A DNA stretch of 64,000 nucleotides from the NCBI RefSeq assembly GCF_014652795.1, contig NZ_BMZM01000003.1:1-64000 (forward strand), in the 5' to 3' direction. A program made the position numbers and the translations under genes. Source of the DNA: Kushneria pakistanensis (GTDB taxonomy: Bacteria; Pseudomonadota; Gammaproteobacteria; Pseudomonadales; Halomonadaceae). The notes beneath the pieces were generated by a model that did no database searches, was not told the origin of the DNA, and saw only the letters and a list, made by a program, of their open reading frames with translations. Each line of letters begins with the position of its first letter. Positions within the stretch are counted from its first letter, which is position 1. This document shows positions 9,047-25,726 of the stretch, piece after piece.

Positions 9047-10051
9047 ATGACTATTGATCTACCAGTCATCTGGTATCTGCTGATTGGTTTTGCTGTCGCC
9101 ATGTACGTCATGATGGATGGCTTCAGTCTGGGTGTCGGCATCCTTTTTCCCTTCGTCAGGGGGGATGAGCAACGTGATGTCATGATGAATACGGTGGCGC
9201 CGGTATGGGACGGTAACCAGACATGGATGATTCTGGGGGGAGCCGGCCTGTATGGTGCCTTTCCGCTGGCTTACGCGGTCATTCTGCCAGCGATGTATCT
9301 ACCGCTTATACTGATGCTGCTGGCATTGATTTTTCGTGGTATCGCCTTCGAGTTCCGTTTCAAGTCGAATCGCTCGCGCAAGTGGTTTGACCTTGCCTTC
9401 AGTGGCGGTGCCATGGTGGCTACTTTCAGTCAGGGCGTAGTGCTGGGCGGTATCATTAATGGACTGGCAGTATCGGAGCGTGCCTATCAGGGGGGCAGCT
9501 TTGACTGGTTCTCTCCGTTTGCGTTGTTTACCGGGCTGGCACTTATGGCAGGCTATGCACTACTGGGGGCAGGCTGGCTGATCATGAAGACAGAAGGGGA
9601 TCTGCAAAAGCGGTTTTATCAGTTCTCGCGTCCTCTGACGCTCTTGCTGGTCGCCTCCATGATCATCATCAGTGTATGGACGCCGCTCTCCAATGGACGT
9701 ATTGCCGAGCGCTGGTTTACTTTCCCCAATATTGTCTGGTTTGCACCGGTACCGATTCTGGTCGCTCTGCTTTCCTGGAGTATCTGGCATGGAGTTACCC
9801 ATGGGCACGAGCGTCGTCTTTTTTTCAAGGTGCTGGGGCTTTTCTTCCTTGGGCTTTCAGGGCTTGTGATCAGCTTTTTCCCATTGATCATTCCGCCGGA
9901 TATCACGCTCTGGGATGCTTCCTCGGCTCGCGCAAGTCAGACATTTCTGATCGTGGGCTATGTGGTTCTGGTTCCTCTTGTGCTCGCTTATACGGCTTAC
10001 AGCTATTATGTCTTTCGAGGCAAGGTGCGTGCTGGCGAGGGTTATCACTGA
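9047..10051 (+). CDS. cioB: cyanide-insensitive/bd-type quinol oxidase subunit II
   Basis: Membrane partner of CioA (334 residues). Start choice: an in-frame TTG (9032) and ATG (9041) exist, but ATG 9047 stands seven bases after GGGGGA and yields MTIDLPVIWYLLIGF, matching the usual CioB start. The conserved VMMDGFSLGVGILFPF and WDGNQTWMILGGAGLYGAFP motifs are present. It follows cioA by 15 nt and is closed by a terminator at 10078. No small CydX-like frame was recognised after it. Confidence 0.93.
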   Translation: MTIDLPVIWYLLIGFAVAMYVMMDGFSLGVGILFPFVRGDEQRDVMMNTVAPVWDGNQTWMILGGAGLYGAFPLAYAVILPAMYLPLILMLLALIFRGIAFEFRFKSNRSRKWFDLAFSGGAMVATFSQGVVLGGIINGLAVSERAYQGGSFDWFSPFALFTGLALMAGYALLGAGWLIMKTEGDLQKRFYQFSRPLTLLLVASMIIISVWTPLSNGRIAERWFTFPNIVWFAPVPILVALLSWSIWHGVTHGHERRLFFKVLGLFFLGLSGLVISFFPLIIPPDITLWDASSARASQTFLIVGYVVLVPLVLAYTAYSYYVFRGKVRAGEGYH

Positions 10052-10077
10052 TACCAAATCCGGCGTTCGGAGATTAC

Positions 10078-10110
10078 AAAGGGTACCCAAAGGGGTACCC
10101 TTTTTGTTTT
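10078..10110 (+). terminator. terminator of cioAB
   Basis: AAAGGGTACCC (10078-10088) and GGGTACCCTTT (10093-10103), an 11-bp stem with a 4-nt loop, followed by TTGTTTTT. It separates the oxidase genes from birA. Confidence 0.9.
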
Positions 10111-10192
10111 TCGTGCATTGCACAGGCAACTGAAGAACAATGCCTGTTACAAGGCAGGTGGATACAAGGGCCCAGGATATGAATGCAATCCC

Positions 10193-11173
10193 ATGAGTGT
10201 CAGCGATCTGATTAGACTGATGAGTGACGGCGCCTTTCATTCCGGTGAGGCGCTGGGCAGGGAAATTGGGGTCTCACGAACGGCAGTATGGAAACAGCTG
10301 CGCAAGCTTGAAGGGCTGGGGCTCTCTGTCGAGACCGTAAGAGGATGCGGGTATCGCCTTCTGGATCCACCAGAGCCCCTTCGAGGCGCCGATATCGTGG
10401 CAGGCCTATCGCGATCTGCACGTCAGCATCTCAGACATCTTTTCGTGGAAGACTCGATCGGCTCGACCAATACCTTTCTTCTGGATCGTTTCGCACAAGG
10501 GGCCGGCCATGGTGAGGTCTGTCTGGCTGAATGGCAGAGCGCCGGCCGCGGGCGGCGCGGGCGTTCGTTTTACAGCGAATGGGGGGGCAATATCCACTTC
10601 TCCATTGGCTGGCAGTTTGAAAGCGGGGTGGGTGCGCTGGAAGGTCTGAGTCTGGCCGTTGGGGTAGCCATGGCCGATCTGCTCTCGGAGCGTGGCATTC
10701 ATGTTGCGTTGAAATGGCCCAACGATCTACTGATATCAACTCCGGAAGGGGTGGCCAAGCTCGGCGGCATACTCGTCGAGGTTCGTGGTGATACTTCAGG
10801 GCCCTGCCAGGTAGTGATCGGGGTAGGAGTCAATATCCGGCTTTCGTCAAAGGGACGGGCAGGCATTGAACAGCCGGTTGCCGCCCTGACTGAGCTGGCG
10901 CCCGGGGTATCCCGAAATACACTGGTCAGCGCCATGATCGAAGCCCACATACAGATGCTCGAGCGTTTTGAGAAAACAGGCTTTGCTACCTGGCGTGATC
11001 GCTGGAATGGTTACCATATATACCAGGACAAGACAGTCTGTATTTATCAGGGGAAGACAGTCAGTGAGGGTATAGCAAAAGGCGTTGATGATGCCGGCAA
11101 CCTTATTGTCGATATCAATGGTATGTGCAAGCGCTTTACGGGTGGTGAAGTCAGCCTGCGTGGTTGCTCATGA
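10193..11173 (+). CDS. birA: biotin-protein ligase / biotin operon repressor BirA
   Basis: Activates biotin as biotinyl-AMP, transfers it to the acetyl-CoA carboxylase carrier protein, and as a dimer represses biotin genes. The 326-residue protein has an N-terminal winged helix (LGREIGVSRTAVWKQL), the biotin/ATP motif GRGRRGR, and KWPNDLL of the catalytic core, then the C-terminal SH3-like domain. I prefer ATG 10193 (MSVSDLIRLMSDG) over the upstream in-frame ATG at 10118, which adds 25 unconserved residues and begins close to the cioAB terminator; the ribosome-binding site of either is weak. It overlaps coaX by ATGA, so the two are coupled. Confidence 0.93.
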   Translation: MSVSDLIRLMSDGAFHSGEALGREIGVSRTAVWKQLRKLEGLGLSVETVRGCGYRLLDPPEPLRGADIVAGLSRSARQHLRHLFVEDSIGSTNTFLLDRFAQGAGHGEVCLAEWQSAGRGRRGRSFYSEWGGNIHFSIGWQFESGVGALEGLSLAVGVAMADLLSERGIHVALKWPNDLLISTPEGVAKLGGILVEVRGDTSGPCQVVIGVGVNIRLSSKGRAGIEQPVAALTELAPGVSRNTLVSAMIEAHIQMLERFEKTGFATWRDRWNGYHIYQDKTVCIYQGKTVSEGIAKGVDDAGNLIVDINGMCKRFTGGEVSLRGCS

Positions 11174-12009
11174 TTCTGGATCTGGATATTGGCAACACGC
11201 TGTCAAAATGGCGGTTGAAGGATCGTACAAGTAGCGATATCCGGGCCAGAGGTGCGATGTGGACCCGGGACGAATGGCGTTCGGGTGACGATATCCCTGA
11301 TCTGGATATCGTTGACGTTATTCGAATATCGAACGTGGCGCGCCAGGATGTGCTGGAAGACACCGTCAGACTTTTAAAGCGGCGTGTCGGTACCATTCAC
11401 ATTGCGCATTCTACATCCAAGGCGCTGGGTATCCGTAATGGCTATGACATTCCCGAACGGCTGGGAGTGGATCGCTGGCTTGGTGTACTGTCCGGTTATC
11501 AGTTGACCGGCGGCTGTTGTACCGTGGATTGCGGTAGTGCCATTACCATGGATGCAGTGCTGCCCGGAGGGCAGCATATTGGTGGGTATATTCTTCCGGG
11601 GCTCAGACTCATGAAGGAGAGCCTCAAGCTGGGAACTCGCAAGGTGGTGATCGATCCTGAGCAGGATGCCTTGCATACCCTGTCGCCCGGCACCAATACG
11701 GTGGATGCTGTCAATCACGGTGTGTTCATGGCAGCGACCAGTGCCATCAATCGTCTTTACATGGAAATCTGTGACAGTCATGACACTGCGCTTCCGTTAT
11801 TGATGACCGGTGGGGATGCAGCACTTGTGTCACGTGGACTTCGCCTGCCGCATGCTCACTGGCCGGATATGGTGTATGCGGGTCTGGAAGCACTCTTTCC
11901 AATAACGCAGGCTGAAAGAAATGGCGTACTGGCGGGGATGCCCATGGTAATAAAGCCAGCGGGTCTGGAAGAAATGCGTAAGGCACTTGCTTTCACGCAA
12001 CTGCTCTGA
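11170..12009 (+). CDS. coaX: type III pantothenate kinase
   Basis: First step of coenzyme A synthesis, pantothenate to 4'-phosphopantothenate; the type III enzyme is not inhibited by CoA. The 279-residue ASKHA-fold protein starts MILDLDIGNTLSKW, containing the phosphate-binding D-x-G-N-T motif, followed by ERLGVDRWLG and the DCGSAITMDAV motif with its catalytic aspartate. ATG 11170 overlaps the birA stop codon; an in-frame TTG two codons earlier is less likely. birA-coaX is the order seen in pseudomonads, but the SPOR-domain gene that follows there is missing. Confidence 0.94.
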   Translation: MILDLDIGNTLSKWRLKDRTSSDIRARGAMWTRDEWRSGDDIPDLDIVDVIRISNVARQDVLEDTVRLLKRRVGTIHIAHSTSKALGIRNGYDIPERLGVDRWLGVLSGYQLTGGCCTVDCGSAITMDAVLPGGQHIGGYILPGLRLMKESLKLGTRKVVIDPEQDALHTLSPGTNTVDAVNHGVFMAATSAINRLYMEICDSHDTALPLLMTGGDAALVSRGLRLPHAHWPDMVYAGLEALFPITQAERNGVLAGMPMVIKPAGLEEMRKALAFTQLL

Positions 12010-12063
12010 CAGAATGCGCCGCGTTCCATGAAGCAGGGCAGGCCAGCGGAAAGGAACAAGAGC

Positions 12064-12091
12064 TTGACAAGCTCGCATTGGTCGGTATAAT
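12064..12091 (+). promoter_or_regulatory. consensus sigma-70 promoter of the tRNA cluster
   Basis: Perfect TTGACA (12064-12069) and perfect TATAAT (12086-12091) separated by 16 bp, 13 bp before the first base of tRNA-Tyr, with a GC-rich GCCGCC discriminator expected of stringently controlled stable-RNA promoters. Confidence 0.9.
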
Positions 12092-12104
12092 TTGCCGCCA
12101 AGTT

Positions 12105-12188
<84 letters not shown>

Positions 12189-12228
12189 AGATTTTTTTCA
12201 GTCACGCGGTGATTGAAAGATTGGGTAA

Positions 12229-12302
<74 letters not shown>

Positions 12303-12319
12303 GTTGTGTAAAGGGTTAT

Positions 12320-12394
12320 GCTCATGTAGCTCAGGGGTAGAGCACACCCTTGGTAAGGGTGAGGTCGACGGTTCAATTCCGTCCATGAGCTCCA
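12320..12394 (+). tRNA. tRNA-Thr (anticodon GGT)
   Basis: 75 nt, acceptor GCTCATG pairing with CATGAGC, T-arm GGTTCAATTCC, encoded CCA, anticodon GGT at 12352-12354. Seventeen bases after tRNA-Gly. Terminator-like hairpins start 4 nt later, where tufB lies in many relatives. Confidence 0.97.
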
Positions 12395-12397
12395 TTC

Positions 12398-12460
12398 AGG
12401 GCGAGCCAAAAGGGTCGCCCTTTTTAGTCCGATGTATAGGTTGTTGTGCATCGGGCTTTT
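12398..12460 (+). terminator. two tandem terminator-like hairpins after tRNA-Thr
   Basis: First hairpin: AGGGCGA (12398-12404) with TCGCCCT (12415-12421), followed by TTTT. Second: CCGATG (12429-12434) with CATCGG (12449-12454), followed by GCTTTTTG. Together they should end the tRNA-Tyr/Gly/Thr transcript and insulate it from tRNA-Trp-secE-nusG. Confidence 0.75.
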
Positions 12461-12508
12461 TGATATCGTGCACGCCGCTCGCAAAGGTGATCACGACGAC
12501 GATGTTAC

Positions 12509-12584
<76 letters not shown>

Positions 12585-12651
12585 GTCTTCCTCAGATTGG
12601 CAGCTTTTGTGTGTAAATCGATTGCCGCACTCCTGAGGAGTTTTCTTCCCC

Positions 12652-13020
12652 ATGAAACAGACCGCCGAAGTGCAGGATACCCGTTTTGATGCGCTCAAGT
12701 GGGCTGCTGCTGTGGTGCTTGTCGCTGTTGCGGTAGCGGGTAATGTCTATTTTGCCGATCAGCCGATGATTTATCGTGTGGTCGGCGTTGTCGTATTGGT
12801 TGTTGCAGCGCTGGGTATTGCGCTGACGACCGGACGAGGACGTGAGCTGACATCGCTTGCCAGAAACGCCAAGAAGGAAATTCAGCGTGTTGTCTGGCCA
12901 ACCCGTCAGGAGACCTTCCAAACGACCGCTATCGTGCTGGGCGCAGTTGTCATCGTGGGCCTGTTGCTCTGGCTGATTGATATGTTTTTCGGTTGGCTGG
13001 TGTCGACTCTCATTGGTTAG
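12652..13020 (+). CDS. secE: preprotein translocase subunit SecE
   Basis: 122-residue inner-membrane subunit of the SecYEG channel. Like the E. coli protein it has three helices, two extra ones (about 17-37 and 42-60) and the essential C-terminal helix, preceded by the conserved amphipathic segment [19 protein letters not shown]. It has a GAGGAG ribosome-binding site about 11 bases upstream of ATG. It forms the usual pair with nusG 8 nt downstream. Confidence 0.96.
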   Translation: MKQTAEVQDTRFDALKWAAAVVLVAVAVAGNVYFADQPMIYRVVGVVVLVVAALGIALTTGRGRELTSLARNAKKEIQRVVWPTRQETFQTTAIVLGAVVIVGLLLWLIDMFFGWLVSTLIG

Positions 13021-13028
13021 GAGCTTGC

Positions 13029-13562
13029 ATGACTAAGCGCTGGTACGTTGTTCACGCCTATTCTGGTTTTGAAAAGCAGGTCATGCGTTCACTGATTGAG
13101 CGTGTGAAGCTTTATGAAATGGAAGACCATTTCGGCGAGATACTGGTGCCTACGGAAGAAGTCGTTGAAATGCGCGATGGGAAGCGTCGCAAGAGTGAAC
13201 GCAAGTTTTATCCCGGTTACGTGCTGGTTGAAATGGCGATGGACGACCGCAGTTGGCACCTCGTCAATGAAACACCCCGAGTAATGGGTTTTATCGGCGG
13301 CACGCCTGAAAAGCCGGCTCCCATTACTCCGCGTGAAGCAGAAGCCATTTTGCGTCGTGTGCAGGATGGTACTGAAAAGCCGCGTCCCAAGACCATGTTT
13401 GATGCAGGTGAGACCGTTCGTGTTGCTGATGGCCCCTTTGCAGATTTCAATGGTGTGGTTGAAGAAGTCAATTATGAAAAGAGTCGTCTGCAGGTCAGTG
13501 TGCTGATCTTTGGGCGCTCTACGCCCGTTGAGCTCGAGTTCTCGCAGGTCGAGAAACTCTAG
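13029..13562 (+). CDS. nusG: transcription elongation/antitermination factor NusG
   Basis: Binds the RNA polymerase clamp, suppresses pausing and connects polymerase to Rho or ribosomal S10. 177 residues: the NGN domain starts [16 protein letters not shown] and the KOW domain lies near residues 125-150 ([20 protein letters not shown]). ATG 13029 follows AGGAG; an earlier in-frame start inside secE gives 12 unconserved residues and is rejected. Confidence 0.97.
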   Translation: MTKRWYVVHAYSGFEKQVMRSLIERVKLYEMEDHFGEILVPTEEVVEMRDGKRRKSERKFYPGYVLVEMAMDDRSWHLVNETPRVMGFIGGTPEKPAPITPREAEAILRRVQDGTEKPRPKTMFDAGETVRVADGPFADFNGVVEEVNYEKSRLQVSVLIFGRSTPVELEFSQVEKL

Positions 13563-13645
13563 GCTTGAAGGGTGCTGGTGGTGCAGCGAGTCTGCATCGA
13601 TAGTCGGGGGAGCCGCAAGGCGCTATTACCCAATCGGAGTCCATC

Positions 13646-14077
13646 ATGGCCAAGAAAGTTCAGGCTTACATCAAGCTGCAGGTCGCAGCTGGTAAGGCCA
13701 ATCCCAGCCCGCCGGTAGGTCCGGCACTCGGCCAGCACGGCGTTAATATCATGGAGTTCTGCAAGGCGTTCAATGCAGAAACCCAGGATATGGAAGCCGG
13801 TCTGCCGACGCCCGTGGTAATCACGGTCTATTCCGATCGCAGCTTTACGTTCGTTACCAAGACGCCGCCGGCGCCGGTACTGCTCAAGAAGGCTGCCGGT
13901 GTCAAGTCCGGTTCTGGTGAGCCGAACAAGAAGAAGGTCGGCACGGTAACGCGCGAACAGATCGAAGAGATCGCACGTACGAAGGAGCCTGATCTGACGG
14001 CTGCCGATCTTGAAGCTGCTGTACGTACCATCGCTGGTACTGCACGCAGCATGGGCCTGAATGTGGAGGGTCTCTGA
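13646..14077 (+). CDS. rplK: 50S ribosomal protein L11
   Basis: 143 residues; binds the GTPase-associated region of 23S rRNA and is required for RelA activation. The proline-rich N-terminal signature ([20 protein letters not shown]) and C-terminal RNA-binding domain ([12 protein letters not shown]) are intact. It starts the rplKA pair, 2 nt before rplA. The 83-nt nusG-rplK spacer is where L1 feedback binding would be expected; I did not define the site. Confidence 0.97.
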   Translation: MAKKVQAYIKLQVAAGKANPSPPVGPALGQHGVNIMEFCKAFNAETQDMEAGLPTPVVITVYSDRSFTFVTKTPPAPVLLKKAAGVKSGSGEPNKKKVGTVTREQIEEIARTKEPDLTAADLEAAVRTIAGTARSMGLNVEGL

Positions 14078-14079
14078 TC

Positions 14080-14772
14080 ATGGCCAAGCTTTCCAGACGC
14101 ATGAAGCTGATTCGCGATCGTGTCGATGCCACGCGTGTTTACAGCGTTGATGAAGCCGCTGCACTGCTGTCCGAGATTTCCTCCGTGAAATTCAAGGAAA
14201 GTGTAGAGATTGCTGTTAACTTGGGTGTGGATCCGCGTAAATCGGATCAGGTTGTACGTGGTGCTACCGTACTGCCCAATGGTACCGGTCGCGACGTTCG
14301 TGTTGCCGTCTTTGCTCAGGGTGCTGCTGCTGATGCCGCCCGTGAAGCCGGTGCCGAGATCGTTGGCATGGATGACCTGGCAGCAGAAGTCAAAAAGGGT
14401 AACCTTGATTTTGACGTCGTCATTGCTGCGCCTGACGCCATGCGCGTTGTGGGTCAGCTGGGTCAGATTCTGGGTCCGCGTGGCCTGATGCCCAACCCCA
14501 AGGTCGGCACTGTAACGCCTGACGTGGCCACTGCAGTAAAAAATGCCAAGGCAGGTCAGGTACGTTTTCGTACCGACAAGAACGGTATTATTCATGCGGG
14601 TATCGGCAAGGTCGATTTCACGCCTGAAGCCCTGCGTGGCAATCTGGAAGCACTGGTCAGCGATCTGAAAAAGCTCAAGCCCAGCACTTCCAAGGGGATC
14701 TATATCAAAAAGATTTCCCTTTCCACGACCATGGGTCCTGGTATTACCATCGATCATTCCTATCTGAACTGA
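14080..14772 (+). CDS. rplA: 50S ribosomal protein L1
   Basis: 230 residues (E. coli 234). It forms the mobile L1 stalk that helps release E-site tRNA and is the translational repressor of rplKA in E. coli. The MAKLSRRMK start and the [16 protein letters not shown] motif are conserved. The 234-nt gap after it holds the L10 leader. Confidence 0.97.
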   Translation: MAKLSRRMKLIRDRVDATRVYSVDEAAALLSEISSVKFKESVEIAVNLGVDPRKSDQVVRGATVLPNGTGRDVRVAVFAQGAAADAAREAGAEIVGMDDLAAEVKKGNLDFDVVIAAPDAMRVVGQLGQILGPRGLMPNPKVGTVTPDVATAVKNAKAGQVRFRTDKNGIIHAGIGKVDFTPEALRGNLEALVSDLKKLKPSTSKGIYIKKISLSTTMGPGITIDHSYLN

Positions 14773-15006
14773 TCGATATTCAACGATTGCTTTGCGGTCC
14801 CCGTGCCCGTGGTGGGACGGGGCGCCGTCAAAGACCGCAGGTGTCGTCCCGCGGGGCGGCTTAATCATTGGCCTTGTGCCAATGGCCTGCGCAGATGGCG
14901 CCGGTTGTCAGCCGACAACACGCCATCATCCACTCTGTTGTATGTCCTCAACAGATGGTAACCACGATGGCCATCCTTTCGGGTGGCCGGCACGAGGAGT
15001 GAAAAT
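14773..15006 (+). promoter_or_regulatory. rplJ leader (L10 autoregulatory region candidate)
   Basis: A 234-nt non-coding stretch between rplA and rplJ rich in inverted repeats, for example GCGGTCCCCGTGCCC against GGTGGGACGGGGCGCC around 14795-14825, and GGTGTCGTCCCGCGGGGCGGC after it. In gammaproteobacteria the L10(L7/L12) complex binds this leader and represses rplJL translation. The position supports that role; the exact kink-turn site was not mapped. Confidence 0.55.
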
Positions 15007-15513
15007 ATGCCCCTGGGTCTTGAAGACAAGAAGGCAATTGTCGCTGAGGTCAGCGAAACTGCCGGACAGGCGCTCTCCGTCGTCGTAGCCAACTCTCGCG
15101 GTGTCGATGTGGGTGCCATGACGGCACTGCGCAAGAAGGCACGCGATAACGGCGTCCAGCTGCGCGTTGTGCGTAATACGCTGGCACGTCGCGCCCTGCA
15201 GGGCACTTCATGGGAGTGCCTGAACGAGACTTTTGTTGGTCCGTCTCTGCTGGCGTTTTCTCTTGAGCACCCAGGCGCCGGCGCGCGTCTGCTCAGGGAC
15301 TTCGCTCGCGAGCAGCCCAAGTTTGAAGTCAAGGCGCTGGCCTACGAAGGTGAGCTGATCGATGCCGCTGATATCGATCGTCTGGCAAGCCTGCCAACCT
15401 ACGACGAAGCTATCGCCAAGCTGATGTCCGTCATGAAGGAAGCTTCCGCCGGCAAACTGGTACGCACGCTTGCAGCGCTGCGCGACCAGAAGCAGGGCGA
15501 AGAAGCCGCCTGA
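15007..15513 (+). CDS. rplJ: 50S ribosomal protein L10
   Basis: 168 residues. Base of the L12 stalk and translational repressor of its own operon. ATG 15007 follows GAGGAG; an in-frame start eight codons upstream is rejected because [15 protein letters not shown] matches the family N-terminus. The C-terminal helix that carries the L12 dimers ends in QKQGEEAA. Confidence 0.96.
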   Translation: MPLGLEDKKAIVAEVSETAGQALSVVVANSRGVDVGAMTALRKKARDNGVQLRVVRNTLARRALQGTSWECLNETFVGPSLLAFSLEHPGAGARLLRDFAREQPKFEVKALAYEGELIDAADIDRLASLPTYDEAIAKLMSVMKEASAGKLVRTLAALRDQKQGEEAA

Positions 15514-15579
15514 TCGGCGTATCATTCAGGCAAATTTCATTGGGCAGATGTTTGCCCCGCAAAGTACAGGAATGCAATC

Positions 15580-15954
15580 ATGGCACTGAGCAAAGAAGAT
15601 ATCATCAACGCTGTTGCTGAAATGTCCGTCATGGAAGTCGTCGATCTGATCGAAGCGATGGAAGAGAAGTTCGGCGTCAGCGCAGCAGCAGCAGTTGTTG
15701 CAGGCCCCGGTGGCGGTGGTGAAGCCGCTGCCGTTGAAGAACAGACCGAATTCGATCTGATCCTGACAGCTGCTGGTGACAAGAAGGTCAACGTCATCAA
15801 GGTGGTTCGTGAAATCACCGGTCTTGGTCTGAAGGAAGCCAAGGGCGCTGTTGACGGCGCACCGGCTACCCTGAAGGAAGGCATGTCCAAGGAAGATGCC
15901 GAAGAAGCCAAGAAGAAGCTGGAAGAAGCTGGCGCTTCCGTGGAACTCAAGTAA
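15580..15954 (+). CDS. rplL: 50S ribosomal protein L7/L12
   Basis: 124 residues: N-terminal dimerisation domain, an Ala/Gly-rich hinge ([17 protein letters not shown]) and the C-terminal factor-binding domain with [15 protein letters not shown]. Present in several copies per ribosome, it recruits elongation factor GTPases. Between it and rpoB lie an attenuator-like and a processing-like hairpin. Confidence 0.97.
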   Translation: MALSKEDIINAVAEMSVMEVVDLIEAMEEKFGVSAAAAVVAGPGGGGEAAAVEEQTEFDLILTAAGDKKVNVIKVVREITGLGLKEAKGAVDGAPATLKEGMSKEDAEEAKKKLEEAGASVELK

Positions 15955-15995
15955 TCAGTGTTCTGCCTGAAAGCGTTATAGCATGACGGCTGGTG

Positions 15996-16030
15996 GCGGT
16001 CAGATGAGCTGACCGCTGCCGGCCTTTTTC
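15996..16030 (+). terminator. rplL-rpoB attenuator-like hairpin
   Basis: GCGGTCAG (15996-16003) and CTGACCGC (16009-16016) form an 8-bp stem, followed after TGCCGGCC by TTTTTCTG. The T-run is offset by about 8 nt from the stem, suggesting partial termination. That is the known behaviour in E. coli, where only part of transcription continues into rpoBC. Confidence 0.6.
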
Positions 16031-16099
16031 TGTTGCCGGATGGGCTTAGCGTGCTTATAGAGAAGCCGCTAGTACGCTAAGGCGATCCGGAAAACTTCA

Positions 16100-16132
16100 A
16101 ACGGCGAGCTTTCCTTTGGGAAGCTTGCCGTT
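16100..16132 (+). other. long hairpin upstream of rpoB, candidate RNase III site
   Basis: AACGGCGAGCTTTCC (16100-16114) pairs with GGGAAGCTTGCCGTT (16118-16132), allowing G-U pairs, around a TTT loop. No T-run follows, so it is unlikely to terminate. E. coli has an RNase III processing hairpin at the same place. Function here is inference. Confidence 0.5.
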
Positions 16133-16206
16133 GGCGCCTGACGGAGCCAATCCGCTGGTGTACCGATCACGCCAGTCACTCATGGTGAACAAGCTGGGGA
16201 TTACAG

Positions 16207-20283
<4,077 letters not shown>

Positions 20284-20366
20284 GCGCCACCTTTACCCTA
20301 TGAAGGTCCGCGGGGCCCTGATGGCTGGGGCCCCGCTCATGACAACTCCGCAACGGAGCCGACCCC

Positions 20367-24581
<4,215 letters not shown>

Positions 24582-24617
24582 GGGAAAGCAGCTCCTGCGT
24601 CGGATACGGCGCAGGAC

Positions 24618-24647
24618 TTGACGCCCTTGCAGGCGAACCCTTAGAAT
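24618..24647 (+). promoter_or_regulatory. candidate promoter of the str operon
   Basis: TTGACG (24618-24623) and TAGAAT (24642-24647) with an 18-bp spacer, 77 bp before the rpsL start. It lies just after a possible CTGCG/CGCAG hairpin (about 24593-24615) that may slow rpoC read-through. Confidence 0.6.
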
Positions 24648-24658
24648 TTGCAGCCTTT

Positions 24659-24693
24659 AACAGTAGGGATAGGTGCGTCCTGTCTCTACTGTT
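24659..24693 (+). other. hairpin at the 5' end of the str transcript
   Basis: AACAGTAG (24659-24666) pairs with CTACTGTT (24686-24693), with a possible inner GGA/TCC extension, followed by TTG. If transcription starts near 24654 this hairpin is the very 5' end of the mRNA. It may stabilise the message, attenuate it, or be the rpoC terminator; the short T-run leaves this open. Confidence 0.45.
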
Positions 24694-24723
24694 TTGTATC
24701 ATCATCATTGGAGCGAGCCTTTT

Positions 24724-25098
24724 ATGGCAACGATTAATCAGCTGGTGCGCAAGCCCCGCAAGCGCCCGCAGGCCAAAAGCGACGTGCCTGCGCTGCAGGC
24801 ATGCCCGCAGCGTCGTGGTGTTTGCACGCGCGTTTATACGACAACGCCCAAGAAGCCGAACTCGGCGCTTCGTAAGGTCTGTCGTGTTCGCCTGACCAAC
24901 GGCTACGAAGTATCTTCGTACATCGGTGGTGAGGGTCATAACCTTCAGGAGCACTCCGTGGTCCTGATTCGCGGCGGTCGCGTAAAGGACCTTCCGGGTG
25001 TGCGTTATCATACCGTGCGCGGTGCGCTGGACACCTCAGGTGTTCAAAACCGTAAGCAGGCACGTTCGAAGTACGGTACCAAGAAGCCGAAATCCTGA
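24724..25098 (+). CDS. rpsL: 30S ribosomal protein S12
   Basis: 124 residues, decoding-centre protein controlling fidelity. ATG 24724 follows GGAGCGAG; an upstream in-frame GTG lies in the leader hairpin and is rejected. The [12 protein letters not shown] loop and [10 protein letters not shown] keep the lysines equivalent to E. coli K42/K43 and K87/K88, so no streptomycin-resistance substitution is visible. Confidence 0.98.
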   Translation: MATINQLVRKPRKRPQAKSDVPALQACPQRRGVCTRVYTTTPKKPNSALRKVCRVRLTNGYEVSSYIGGEGHNLQEHSVVLIRGGRVKDLPGVRYHTVRGALDTSGVQNRKQARSKYGTKKPKS

Positions 25099-25207
25099 TC
25101 GGTATTTATCCAATTTACACGGTCTGATAAGAGTAAGGCCGGGCAGCGCACCCTGAGGTGTTTGGTCCCGGGTTTACCTGAAAGACTCTTCTGACTGAGG
25201 GCTTATC

Positions 25208-25678
25208 ATGCCTAGAAGACGTATTGCGGCGAAGCGCGATATCCTGCCGGATCCCAAGTTCGGAAGTGAGCGCCTGGCCAAGTTCATGAACCACCTGATG
25301 ATCAGCGGCAAGAAATCCGTGGCCGAGCGTATCGTATATGGTGCGCTGGATCGGGTTGCCGAACGCTCCAATGATGAGCCGCTGGACATTTTCGACAAGG
25401 CACTGGAAGCCATCCAGCCCATGGTCGAAGTTAAATCACGTCGTGTTGGCGGTGCTACCTATCAGGTGCCCGTTGAAGTGCGTCCTTCCCGTCGTCAGGC
25501 GCTGGCCATGCGCTGGATGGTAGACGCAGCGCGTAATCGTGGTGAGAAGACCATGGTGCAGAGGCTGGCCGGCGAAATGCTGGATGCGGCTGAAGGCAAG
25601 GGTGCTGCTGTCAAGAAGCGTGAAGACGTCCATCGTATGGCAGAAGCCAACAAGGCCTTCTCTCACTACCGCTTCTAA
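25208..25678 (+). CDS. rpsG: 30S ribosomal protein S7
   Basis: 156 residues, 30S head assembly initiator. [20 protein letters not shown] and [20 protein letters not shown] are diagnostic. The 109-nt rpsL-rpsG spacer is the position of the S7 repressor site in E. coli. A perfect hairpin follows directly after the stop codon. Confidence 0.98.
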   Translation: MPRRRIAAKRDILPDPKFGSERLAKFMNHLMISGKKSVAERIVYGALDRVAERSNDEPLDIFDKALEAIQPMVEVKSRRVGGATYQVPVEVRPSRRQALAMRWMVDAARNRGEKTMVQRLAGEMLDAAEGKGAAVKKREDVHRMAEANKAFSHYRF

Positions 25679-25680
25679 TA

Positions 25681-25706
25681 GAAGCGCCTTCATGCGAAGG
25701 CGCTTC
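25681..25706 (+). other. perfect 11-bp hairpin between rpsG and fusA
   Basis: GAAGCGCCTTC (25681-25691) and GAAGGCGCTTC (25696-25706) with loop ATGC, starting 3 nt after the rpsG stop and ending 21 nt before the fusA start. No T-run follows. It could modulate translational coupling, mark an RNase cleavage point or weakly attenuate. Confidence 0.65.
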
Positions 25707-25726
25707 CAACTACAGGATACGCTATC

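Noticed and set aside
12395..12508. Residual fragment of tufB
   Set aside because: The 114 bp show only hairpins; no EF-Tu-like codons could be read on either strand.
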